Part shown: positions 30,428 through 37,709 of the stretch, piece after piece | Layout of the letters: each line of letters begins with the position of its first letter | How positions within the stretch are numbered: the stretch's first letter is position 1 | Assembly: GCF_001908275.1 (NCBI RefSeq) | Contig: NZ_CP018620.1 | Location: 5,890,001-5,954,000 of the forward strand | DNA: 64,000 nucleotides | Direction of reading: 5' to 3' | Source of the DNA: Paenibacillus xylanexedens | Lineage (GTDB): Bacteria; Bacillota; Bacilli; Paenibacillales; Paenibacillaceae | Position numbers and translations under genes: made by a program | The notes under the pieces: generated by a model | The model's database searches: none | Told to the model about the DNA's origin: nothing | The model's input: the letters and a program-made list of their open reading frames with translations, nothing else

Positions 30428-30570
30428 AACCCTCTCGTTTCTACTCTGGTTCAATTGAGCCAAAGCAATGGTATGGATGTCATTCACACCATATCATAAC
30501 ATAATGCCTTACTCGAACACATGAGTTCCATCGTGCTGGCAATGGATCGAAATAGGCAGAGCTACTTTGT

Positions 30571-30687
30571 TCACTCAAACAAATCATCCATCGACTTCAC
30601 AGGTTTCACTTCCATCGGTTGCTTTGACAAGGCCATACTTGCATAAGTACCTGCCCATATTATAACTGCCATAATAACGTAGACCAT
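30571..30687 (-). CDS. Small single-span membrane protein, 38 residues
   Basis: This short frame lies in a 540 bp stretch with no other gene. It begins MVYVIMAVIIWAG, giving one membrane helix of about 18 residues, followed by a polar tail (SKQPMEVKPVKSMDDLFE). GGGAGG stands 9 bases before the ATG at 30685-30687. Start, ribosome-binding site, hydrophobic helix and charged tail all agree with a real small protein. I know no family for it. It has the usual Nin-Cout or Nout-Cin ambiguity. Confidence 0.6.
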   Translation of the reverse strand: MVYVIMAVIIWAGTYASMALSKQPMEVKPVKSMDDLFE

Positions 30688-30902
30688 CCATACTTACCTC
30701 CCTGTTTCATGCGGATTATGATTTTGCGATACCACATGTGACTATCCCTCTAGTTAATAAACAAACTTTATAAAGTATATTACGTAAGTATGCGAGGATA
30801 ATAGTTCTTTGTCAATATGATTTAGATTTATCCGAGCACTTTTCAGTCCAAGGAACATGTGGACAACATGACTACAACAACGCGTATTATCTCGATGCCC
30901 AT

Positions 30903-30947
30903 AAAAAATAACTGCCGAAAGAATCATTCAACGATTCTTTCGGCAGC
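30903..30947 (-). terminator. Terminator after the 151-residue membrane protein
   Basis: Perfect 14 bp arms CTGCCGAAAGAATC and GATTCTTTCGGCAG, followed on the minus strand by TTATTTTTTAT. Confidence 0.9.
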
Positions 30948-30970
30948 TGTTTGTTCAATATACAAGCAGT

Positions 30971-31426
30971 TTATTTTGAATAGATTCGCTGTACCCCGGG
31001 CAATAAGGTCACAACTTGAATACCCACTCCCCATGCAAAATAGACCAAGTGAATGATAGAGACTTCCTGAATCCAGTACACCTGCGCCATAATCCAGATG
31101 ATGAGAGCAAACCCCGTATACAACGAAAAAGTCCAAGCCCAATAGCGATCAGGATAGAGATTCAGTCTCTCACCCACCCCCCAATGAATGTAGCAGATGA
31201 GCGAAATAGCAATCGTTGTAGGCATCACGCCAAGAACCAGCAATAGGATGATCCCCGGGAACAAAAAACTGGAAAACGGGGAGTTCCCCAACAAAGATTC
31301 GGGCAAATTCACCATACTTCCAGTTGGGTCGATGATTAAAATGCTCCCTCCAACGATTGCCCCAATCCCCAGAATTCCATGCATCAAAATGAGTAACCAC
31401 GATCTGCCTTCACTCTGCTTCATCAT
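30971..31426 (-). CDS. Four-span membrane protein, function unknown
   Basis: This 151-residue protein has four hydrophobic segments (about 9-32, 52-78, 92-115 and 121-142) and short loops. No conserved motif tells its role. The ATG 31426 follows GGAAGGAGC; a second ATG directly after it is equally possible. It is followed by a strong terminator and is monocistronic. Confidence 0.7.
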   Translation of the reverse strand: MMKQSEGRSWLLILMHGILGIGAIVGGSILIIDPTGSMVNLPESLLGNSPFSSFLFPGIILLLVLGVMPTTIAISLICYIHWGVGERLNLYPDRYWAWTFSLYTGFALIIWIMAQVYWIQEVSIIHLVYFAWGVGIQVVTLLPGVQRIYSK

Positions 31427-31642
31427 GAATTGCTCCTTCCGTCCTCTCGTTTCTCAACCTCATACAGTCATTCATAGGCGGATTATTATCAAACCCTCTA
31501 GTACCATTCTCACACATGCCGCGTATTGTTCCTGTGCTTCTTTTCACTATATTGATCTCGAAAATCATTCGTAATGGAAAAACTTGATAAAAGAACGTAC
31601 GTTCGGTATAATGAAATTATCCTGAATAAGCGAGAGGCAGAT

Positions 31643-31843
31643 ATGGACGACAAATTTATTAAGGAATTACGCGAGATTAGTCGGGATGACAGACGAAGAT
31701 CGGAATTTATGATTCAAGGTTTGAAGGAAACACTGCAAGAACGCAAGGAAGAAGGCATACTCAAGCGCTGGATACGGCGTAAGAAAACAGAGAAAAAAAT
31801 CTCTCAAAGATTTAATCAAGATCCTCACTCGGATCAAAAGTAA
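31643..31843 (+). CDS. Small charged protein, 66 residues
   Basis: This small, very basic and acidic protein (DDKFIKELREISRDDRRR, then GILKRWIRRKKTEKK) should be helical. ATG 31643 has AGAGG 6 bases upstream. An ATG at 31574 in the same frame lacks a binding site. A GGAGGCGGAATACGCCTCC hairpin follows it at 31855-31874, a weak terminator. I know no family. Confidence 0.45.
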   Translation: MDDKFIKELREISRDDRRRSEFMIQGLKETLQERKEEGILKRWIRRKKTEKKISQRFNQDPHSDQK

Positions 31844-32017
31844 AAACATAAAAAGGAGGCGGAATACGCCTCCCTTGCTATTTACATATGTGAATCATTT
31901 AGATTAGTTAGTTGTGACTTAATCCATAAGTTTGCCAAAATACACATTTATTTTTCTAATGTGTCAAATCCTAGTTTGACTTGGTTCCTGATAAGCTTAC
32001 TTACCTGCTGCCAGTTA

Positions 32018-32098
32018 GCTAAATGAAAAAAGAGCAGCCTGCCAACCTGCAGTCTGCCCCGTGCTTTATGAACTAACGTTTCCCGTTAGTTCAATGAC
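32018..32098. repeat. Short palindromic repeat, copy A
   Basis: It has CAGTTAGCTAAATGAAAAAAGAGCAGCC on the left (up to ~32040) and GAACTAACGTTTCCCGTTAGTTC on the right (32069-32093). The latter is a 9 bp inverted repeat. A GCAGACTGC/GCAGGCTGC hairpin with TTTTTT makes it a terminator for the acetyltransferase gene. Related copies occur at 32632 and 33905. Confidence 0.6.
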
Positions 32099-32556
32099 CT
32101 CTTCCAATCAACCCTTGTATAAGTTTTCTCATATGTTGTCCCGTCTTCATTGTGGAATAGAGCTGCTCTTGAGTATGGTTCAGTAATTCTATTATATCCA
32201 AGCTTGGTTATAAGCTTTATCATTTTCGGATTCCCAATTGGGTCAACACTAACGAATATTTCAGAATAGCCGAGTTTCCTTGCAAGTTTTTCACGATGTC
32301 TAATTAAACCGGAACCAATACCATTGCCACGATAATTTTCATTTACATATAAGTCACTCAATTTGGGTGATAAGTAACTATTAAGTTTCAGAAGACCGAA
32401 CCCCAAAATTGTTGATCTATCCATTTCAGCAACAAGGAGATACACTTCCTTTTTTTCTTGTTGATTCAAATACGTTGTAAATAAATCCTTGTTATTTCTC
32501 ACATCAAGTAAAACTCTGATATCTTCTTTCTCTGCCAAGCGTATACTGTACTCCAT
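32086..32556 (-). CDS. GNAT-family N-acetyltransferase
   Basis: This 156-residue protein has the GNAT fold order: RLAEKEDIRVLLDVRNN, then LLVAEMDRSTILGFGLL and, at the acetyl-CoA site, YVNENYRGNGIGSGLIRHREKLA, followed by VSVDPIGNPKMIKLITKLGY. It transfers an acetyl group to an amine on an unknown substrate. The ATG at 32556 has GGGGAGG 9 bases upstream. Its C-terminus enters the repeat at 32018-32098. Base composition is lower in GC than the flanking genes, as in the neighbouring UMP kinase paralogue. Confidence 0.85.
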   Translation of the reverse strand: MEYSIRLAEKEDIRVLLDVRNNKDLFTTYLNQQEKKEVYLLVAEMDRSTILGFGLLKLNSYLSPKLSDLYVNENYRGNGIGSGLIRHREKLARKLGYSEIFVSVDPIGNPKMIKLITKLGYNRITEPYSRAALFHNEDGTTYEKTYTRVDWKRSLN

Positions 32557-32631
32557 ACCCACCTACCTCCCCAATACTTCAGACTCTCGCCGATAGTATA
32601 ACTCCCACATAATACCATAACAGAACTATCC

Positions 32632-32716
32632 TGCCCGTTAGTTGAACTAAAGCAGCCAATCACGTTGGTCTGCTGCTTTGTTGGATTTATTGAGCTATCG
32701 TTTCCCGTTAGAGTAA
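32632..32716. repeat. Short palindromic repeat, copy B
   Basis: It starts CCCGTTAGTTGAACTAAAGCAGCC, has a hairpin, and ends TTATTGAGCTATCGTTTCCCGTTAG near 32710. The two ends repeat CCCGTTAG and the middle forms a stem, the same plan as copies at 32018 and 33905. Confidence 0.55.
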
Positions 32717-32805
32717 TGTTCTGTACTTCTACCTATGATACGGATCACCGTAATGAATCAAAACATAAAGTATCTTTTAATCACAAGATATACATATCAA
32801 CATAA

Positions 32806-32840
32806 ACAAAATCCCACTCCATGGCCGAGTGGGATTTTGA
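32806..32840. terminator. Terminator after the UMP kinase paralogue
   Basis: Arms CAAAATCCCACT and AGTGGGATTTTG around an eight-base loop, with T-rich sequence on both sides. Confidence 0.8.
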
Positions 32841-32907
32841 ATAGAACTTCTCTTTTGCGGAACTATCGTTCCGCTAAATCAAGGAAGAGTAGTACTTGTA
32901 ACATACT

Positions 32908-33645
32908 TCATTCCAACTCTAAAATTGATTCGCCACTAATTATCGTACCATTATTCTTACCCTCACAGATTTCTTTCATCGAACCTGGTTTATCGAAGTT
33001 AAACACATGCATTGGCAAATTGTAGTCTCTTGCCAAAATGAAAGCTGATTGGTCCATTACCTTTAAGTTGTGTTCTAAAACGTCGTTGTAATGAAGCGAA
33101 CGAAATTTCTTTGCATTTTTATCAAATTTAGGGTCTGCATTAAGAACACCATCAACACCTTGCTTTGCAACTAATAAAGCGTCACAATTAACCTCGATGG
33201 CTCTTTGTACTGAAGGATAGTCTGTTGTAACGTAAGGTTGACCGTTCCCTCCTGCAAAAATTACAATATAGCCTTTTTCTAGGTGGTGAATTGCTTTTAG
33301 ACGGATGTATGGTTCTGCAACTGAAGTAATAGGTATAGCGGTCATTACCCGTACTTCCTTTTTGGTCTTGGCTTTAAGAACTCCACGAAGCATTAAACTA
33401 TTTACTACAGTCGCAAGTGTTCCAATGTTGTCAGCTTCTGCCCTTTCTATTCCCCAGCTTTCCGCCATATTACCTCGAAAAATATTCCCCCCACCAATAA
33501 CTAATGATACTTCAACTCCTAAGTTTACTATTGACATAATTTCATCAGCGATTTGGTCCAATCTTTCCGGTTCAAAACCAAATTCAGAGTTTCCGGCGAC
33601 TGCTCCGCCACTTAGCTTAACGAGAACTCTTTTATACCTTGACAA
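32908..33645 (-). CDS. UMP kinase (PyrH) paralogue
   Basis: This 245-residue protein is an amino-acid-kinase-fold UMP kinase. It shows VLVKLSGGAVAG at 8-19, VIGGGNIFRG at about 49-58, and the NADPKFDKNAKKF and TDYPSVQRA regions. In housekeeping PyrH the first motif is usually KLSGEAL, whereas here it is KLSGGAV, so this seems a second, diverged copy. The TTG at 33645 follows GGGGGTG. Upstream lies a short leader frame and a terminator hairpin that appear to regulate it by attenuation. The gene is lower in GC than its neighbours and stands alone, which suggests acquisition. Enzyme activity as UMP kinase is likely but not certain. Confidence 0.85.
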   Translation of the reverse strand: MSRYKRVLVKLSGGAVAGNSEFGFEPERLDQIADEIMSIVNLGVEVSLVIGGGNIFRGNMAESWGIERAEADNIGTLATVVNSLMLRGVLKAKTKKEVRVMTAIPITSVAEPYIRLKAIHHLEKGYIVIFAGGNGQPYVTTDYPSVQRAIEVNCDALLVAKQGVDGVLNADPKFDKNAKKFRSLHYNDVLEHNLKVMDQSAFILARDYNLPMHVFNFDKPGSMKEICEGKNNGTIISGESILELE

Positions 33646-33663
33646 TTAATACACCCCCATAAA

Positions 33664-33695
33664 ATAAAAACACTAAAGCAATAAATGCTTTAGTG
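33664..33695 (-). terminator. Attenuator terminator in the leader of the UMP kinase paralogue
   Basis: Perfect 10 bp arms CACTAAAGCA and TGCTTTAGTG (33671-33695) with five-base loop, followed on the minus strand by TTTTTATTTTAT. It lies 19 bases before the start codon, so read-through is needed to express the gene. Confidence 0.8.
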
Positions 33696-33762
33696 TCCTA
33701 ATGGAATGGAAATATGAAATTACACAAGTCGACTGAATATAAGTCTTACTTTTCCACCTCAT
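33673..33762 (-). CDS. Putative 29-residue leader peptide of the UMP kinase attenuator
   Basis: A short frame starts at ATG 33762 behind a very strong binding site (GGAAGGGGTGGGGGT). It begins MRWKSKTYIQ and ends HLLL, with its TAG stop at 33673-33675, inside the 3' arm of the terminator hairpin. The sigma-A promoter lies just upstream. The layout of promoter, leader frame overlapping a terminator and downstream gene matches ribosome-mediated transcription attenuation, as known for inducible antibiotic-resistance genes. The peptide itself has no known family. Confidence 0.55.
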   Translation of the reverse strand: MRWKSKTYIQSTCVISYFHSIRTLKHLLL

Positions 33763-33795
33763 ACCCCCACCCCTTCCATGTTTTTCCGTCAAGTA

Positions 33796-33824
33796 ATTTT
33801 ACATTACGTGAGGCTAAATTGCAA
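33796..33824 (-). promoter_or_regulatory. Sigma-A promoter of the leader and UMP kinase paralogue
   Basis: On the minus strand TTGCAA (33819-33824) and TAAAAT (33796-33801) are 17 bases apart. The leader start codon lies 34 bases downstream of the -10. Confidence 0.7.
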
Positions 33825-33904
33825 TTACCGTCATTATTAAATCTGCAAGCAATTTCAATAAGTTATAGAATGATTTACGATGAGCCGTATCAAAGAGCTA
33901 CCTT

Positions 33905-33962
33905 GCCACTAACCTGTCCGTTAGCTTAACTAAAAAACAGCCGACTATTTAGCCGGCTGTCT
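33905..33962. repeat. Short palindromic repeat, copy C, with terminator
   Basis: It has the same start as copy B, CCGTTAGCTTAACTAAAAAACAGCC, then a stem ACAGCCGaCT/AGcCGGCTGT. On the minus strand it is followed by TTTTTTAG, giving the terminator for the cyclase-family gene that ends at 34024. Confidence 0.65.
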
Positions 33963-34023
33963 ACTTGAGTATTCTGAGTTCTGTGCCTTATTTATCTATT
34001 TCAGCTTATGATCTACCCCGTTT

Positions 34024-34761
34024 TTACGGCAGAATGGCAAAAGACCGGACTGGAAAACCAGAAGCTTTCTCCGCCTTCGGTACAATATTGAAAATAACAG
34101 CGCCTTTAGCCGGCACTTGATCCAGGTTTGTTAACAGCTCGACCTGGTATGTATTCTGGGCAAGTACATAATATTCTGCCAGAAGTGCCCCATTCTTCTG
34201 ATAATCCACGGCCGAATCCGTGTCAAAGGTTTCATGCCCTATGGCTTGTACTTTTCTCTCCTCAAATAAAAACATAAGCGCACTAACCGACCATCCGGGT
34301 GCATGACTGTTGCCCTCCGCATCCTTGTTATCAAATGTTTCATGGTTAGGCCAGCGTTTGCTCCAGTCTGTACGTAAGGCTACAAAGCTTCCAGCTTCAA
34401 TCACGCCATGCTCTCTTTCAAATTCAAGAATATGCTCTACATCCAGTGTGAAATCCGGATTGTTCTCTACTTCGGCAGACTGGTCAATGACCACAAGCGG
34501 GAGCACAAGCTCCTTCAAACCTAGTTCATCCAGATACCGGGTATCCCGAACGAAGTGGATCGGCGCATCAAGATGTGTCCCGTATTGACCCGGGAACTTG
34601 AAGCTCTGGGCATAGAAACCTTGATCGTGATCAAACAGTGTATCGAATTGTGCTGCCTCAAAAGCTGAAAAATGCGGAGAGTCCGGTCCAAACGTATGGG
34701 TCAGATCTACCCATTTCTTTTCTTTTAACAATTGAATGGCTTGAATGAGTTCGTTGGACAT
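34024..34761 (-). CDS. Cyclase-family metal-dependent hydrolase
   Basis: This 245-residue protein belongs to the cyclase/kynurenine-formamidase family. The metal-binding motif GTHLDAPIHF is present at about 59-68, with LTHTFGPDSPHFSAF at the N-terminal site and HETFDTDSAVDY near the active site. It probably hydrolyses an amide or ester bond with a bound metal ion. The ATG 34761 has GAGGTGATAAGG before it; the frame extends up to 34779 but no better start is there. It is divergent from a DJ-1/PfpI gene. Confidence 0.88.
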   Translation of the reverse strand: MSNELIQAIQLLKEKKWVDLTHTFGPDSPHFSAFEAAQFDTLFDHDQGFYAQSFKFPGQYGTHLDAPIHFVRDTRYLDELGLKELVLPLVVIDQSAEVENNPDFTLDVEHILEFEREHGVIEAGSFVALRTDWSKRWPNHETFDNKDAEGNSHAPGWSVSALMFLFEERKVQAIGHETFDTDSAVDYQKNGALLAEYYVLAQNTYQVELLTNLDQVPAKGAVIFNIVPKAEKASGFPVRSFAILP

Positions 34762-34873
34762 CCTTATCACCTCATGCACAAAATGGAATAAATTTCTCCT
34801 ATTATATCTTATTCCACTGCAATTGGGGAGCAGTCCCTATATTAGTTCTTAGGGCTATAAATTTCAAATTTTA

Positions 34874-34906
34874 AAACTTCACTGACCGTAGTTGTCAGTG
34901 AAGTTT
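34874..34906. promoter_or_regulatory. Perfect 13 bp inverted repeat in the divergent promoter
   Basis: AAACTTCACTGAC and GTCAGTGAAGTTT with a seven-base spacer, immediately before a TATAAT box (34910-34915) facing the DJ-1/PfpI gene. It may be a repressor operator rather than a terminator. Confidence 0.5.
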
Positions 34907-34957
34907 ATTTATAATACAAGAGTAATCCATTCAATCATGAAAACAAAAGGAGCATGT

Positions 34958-35596
34958 ATGATGCAAACGAAGAACGTATATCTATATGTATTTGATACGA
35001 TGGCAGACTGGGAGGTAGGATATCTAACTGCTGAATTGAACTCGGGAAGGTATTTCAGGAAAGAGATCCAGGCTTTACAGGTCGTAACCGTAGGCGTGGA
35101 TAAACATCCGGTAACTACCATGGGCGGATTGAACATCCTTCCTCATATTTCTATTGATGAATGTACATTGAAAGGTGACGACCTCATCATTCTTCCAGGA
35201 GGAAACACCTGGATGGACACCATCCATGATCCTCTATTGAAAAAAGTTGCTGCCTCTATAGAAGAGGGTACGGTTATTGCGGCGATTTGCGGTGCTACAG
35301 TTGCACTTGCAAAAATAGGAATACTGGATTCCAGACAGCATACAAGCAATGATTTAGAATACCTGAAGATGATATGCCCAGATTATACTGGAGAAACCTA
35401 TTATGTAACGGAGCCTGCAGTAACCGATGGAAATCTAGTTACTGCATCTGGAATAGCTCCGTTAGAATTTACAATACATGTGTTGAAGCTGTTGAATGTC
35501 TTTGCACCAGAAACATTACAGGCCTGGTACAATCTATATCAGACTCATGAGTCCAAATACTTCTACGAGTTAATGAATTCTATTGCACCTGAATAA
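34958..35596 (+). CDS. DJ-1/PfpI-family protein
   Basis: This 212-residue protein has the DJ-1/PfpI fold: YLYVFDTMADWE at the N-terminus, DDLIILPGGNTW, and the nucleophile cysteine in AAICGATVALAK at about residue 110. Family members act as chaperone, glyoxalase or amidase; this one resembles the Paenibacillus-type glutamine amidotransferase-like subgroup. Start is ATG 34958 or ATG 34961 after AAAGGAG. Its stop region overlaps the convergent oxidoreductase gene by 17 bp. Divergent from the cyclase-family gene. Confidence 0.85.
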   Translation: MMQTKNVYLYVFDTMADWEVGYLTAELNSGRYFRKEIQALQVVTVGVDKHPVTTMGGLNILPHISIDECTLKGDDLIILPGGNTWMDTIHDPLLKKVAASIEEGTVIAAICGATVALAKIGILDSRQHTSNDLEYLKMICPDYTGETYYVTEPAVTDGNLVTASGIAPLEFTIHVLKLLNVFAPETLQAWYNLYQTHESKYFYELMNSIAPE

Positions 35597-36506
35597 CCAG
35601 TTTCCCGCGGGTATGATGGGTTTCACTCTTCCCATGTGCTTCCCTTACTCCCTGTTGAGTTAGCGGGTACGTTCCATCAATAATCGATTTGAGCTTGCCT
35701 TCCGCAGCCAGTTCAGCCAGCTGATCCAGTTGATCCCCTTTGGGCTCCATCATGAAGACGTTGGCCGTTACTCCGGCTTCCTTGGCAAGCTTCTCATCCG
35801 GTTGTTCTACCAAGGATACCAGATGCCCGCCAGACTTTAACACCTTGAAGCTATCGCGTTGAATATCACCGCCCATGGTGTCCAGCACAACATCATAATC
35901 GGAGAGAATCTCCGAGAAATCTTCTTTTTTATAATTGATAAAATGATCCACACCCAACGAACGAAGCAACGCTTCGTTTGATTCACTCGCCGTGGAAGCC
36001 ACTTCAGCGCCGAGGGACTTGGCGATCTGAATGGCATACGTTCCCACACCACCTGCACCCGCATGAATGAGTACCTTCTGCCCTTTGCCTAAACGTCCGT
36101 GATCCACAAGTGCCTGCCATGCCGTCATCGCAGCCAGCGGGATCGCTGCCGCTTCCTCAAAGCTCAAGTTCTCCGGTATACGGGCAATAATGTCTGCATC
36201 AACAGCAACATATTCTGCATAGGTCCCGAATTGACGCGGACGTGCAAATACCCGATCACCTTCTCTGAACCTCGTGACATTTGAACCTGCTTCAGCCACA
36301 ATACCGGCAACATCGCCGCCCAGAATCAACGGAAAATTCTCCGCTGCTTCTTTCATATAACCTTGTCTGATTTTGAAGTCTACTGGATTCACCGACGTGG
36401 CATACGTTTGGATTAATACCTGATTCACTCCACATGTTGGCTTGGCTACTTCCTGTTCCTTCAATTGTTTCGCTCCACCAAATTCCTCAATCACAATTGC
36501 TCTCAT
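35580..36506 (-). CDS. NADP-dependent quinone/zinc-type oxidoreductase (MDR superfamily)
   Basis: This 308-residue protein is a medium-chain dehydrogenase/reductase without catalytic zinc cysteines. It has PLILGGDVAGIVAEAG, the Rossmann motif HAGAGGVGTYAIQIAKS, and LGVDHFINYKKE, close to quinone oxidoreductases. It reduces quinones or enals with NADPH. Start ATG 36506 gives the family-typical MRAIVIEEFGG; an ATG at 36527 would add seven unusual residues. It overlaps the 3' end of the DJ-1 gene by 17 bp and is divergent from the PhzF gene. Confidence 0.88.
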   Translation of the reverse strand: MRAIVIEEFGGAKQLKEQEVAKPTCGVNQVLIQTYATSVNPVDFKIRQGYMKEAAENFPLILGGDVAGIVAEAGSNVTRFREGDRVFARPRQFGTYAEYVAVDADIIARIPENLSFEEAAAIPLAAMTAWQALVDHGRLGKGQKVLIHAGAGGVGTYAIQIAKSLGAEVASTASESNEALLRSLGVDHFINYKKEDFSEILSDYDVVLDTMGGDIQRDSFKVLKSGGHLVSLVEQPDEKLAKEAGVTANVFMMEPKGDQLDQLAELAAEGKLKSIIDGTYPLTQQGVREAHGKSETHHTRGKLVIQVQ

Positions 36507-36716
36507 TAGAGATCCCAGCCTTTCCATTGGATTATCGTTATGCTCTCTCTTCCTTCATTACCCTTTCCCAGCTGTCACTTGACCTATTCATTCCAAAAAT
36601 CATAGCAATCTGGGATTCACGATCCAGTTCAACAATCGTGATATAATGTCGATTATCGATTATGTTAAATCTTAATCCAATACTGAATCCAATACTTGAA
36701 CAAGCGAGGTAACGAT

Positions 36717-37604
36717 ATGGAAGTTGAAGTAAGTACATTACATGCATTTTCGGACAAGGCTCTTGGCGGTAACCCCGCAGGTGTTGTTTTACAAGCTGCG
36801 CATTTGTCTGAATCCCAGATGCAGGAGGTTGCCCGACAAGTCGGGTTTTCAGAGACTGCGTTTGTAATGCCGTCGGATCAGGCTGATTTCAAAGTGCGTT
36901 TCTTCACTCCAAGTGATGAAGTTGATCTCTGTGGGCATGCCACGATTGCTTTATTTTATCTAATGAAGACACAACATCTCGTTGATGTTGGTACATATAC
37001 ACTGGAGACACTGGCCGGAATTCTTAAAGTCGTTATCGCAGTCAATGGAGAAGTCTATCTGTCACAGACATTGCCGGAGTTTGGGGAGATCGTGGACCGT
37101 CAGCAGATTGCTGACTCATTACGCATTTCTATGGAGGATTTACATTCCGAACTACCTGTACAGATTGTGTCTACCGGGCTACCCGATATCCTGATAGCTG
37201 TTAGAGATGTTGATGTTCTGACCAAAATTGATCCTGACTTCCAGCGTATCACTGAAATATGCAAGGCTCATCATGCCGTAGGTTATCATGTGTTTACACT
37301 CGAATCAGATGCTGAGGACGTTCTGGCAGAATGCCGTAATTTTGCACCGCTTTATGATATACCGGAAGAGAGCGCAACGGGCACATCCAATGGTGCAATG
37401 CTCTGTTATTTATACAAGTACAACCAACTCACAGATCCTCATCATCACACGTACACGATCAGACAAGGGTATACCATGAACCGCCCCTCTGAGATCCGAG
37501 CCAGATTAACTTTGAACAGCTCTAATGAAATCACACAGATTCAGGTTGGCGGTAGCGCAGTTCATATCAAAAACATTAAAATGGGGCTGTCTCATAAGTC
37601 ATAA
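36717..37604 (+). CDS. PhzF-family isomerase with IS-altered C-terminus
   Basis: This 295-residue protein belongs to the PhzF/epimerase family. It has the N-terminal GNPAGVVL, the catalytic Glu in GFSETAFVM, the CGHATIA motif in the first half, and the matching ESATGTSNGA in the second. Family members isomerise or epimerise small molecules. The ATG 36717 follows GCGAGG. The IS begins inside the last codons (37583), so the frame ends with GLSHKS taken from the element instead of the native end. Without the element the frame would read IKILRT then TAG at 39358-39360. The loss is four residues, so the enzyme may still work. Confidence 0.9.
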   Translation: MEVEVSTLHAFSDKALGGNPAGVVLQAAHLSESQMQEVARQVGFSETAFVMPSDQADFKVRFFTPSDEVDLCGHATIALFYLMKTQHLVDVGTYTLETLAGILKVVIAVNGEVYLSQTLPEFGEIVDRQQIADSLRISMEDLHSELPVQIVSTGLPDILIAVRDVDVLTKIDPDFQRITEICKAHHAVGYHVFTLESDAEDVLAECRNFAPLYDIPEESATGTSNGAMLCYLYKYNQLTDPHHHTYTIRQGYTMNRPSEIRARLTLNSSNEITQIQVGGSAVHIKNIKMGLSHKS

Positions 37605-37642
37605 AAATGGCTAGGGACAGACCTGTTTTCCAAATTGTAAAA

Positions 37643-37709
37643 CAAAAAGAAGCCTTTCCTTGGTAAAATGGAAGTGTCGAGCAACCATTTCTAAGGAGGG
37701 CTTCTTTTG
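37643..37709 (+). promoter_or_regulatory. Hairpin that can mask the transposase ribosome-binding site
   Basis: CAAAAAGAAGCCTTTCCTT (37643-37661) is complementary to AAGGAGGGCTTCTTTTG (37693-37709), which carries the ribosome-binding site and the TTG start. RNA read in from PhzF would fold and hide the start, while transcripts from inside the element would not contain the left arm. Confidence 0.55.
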
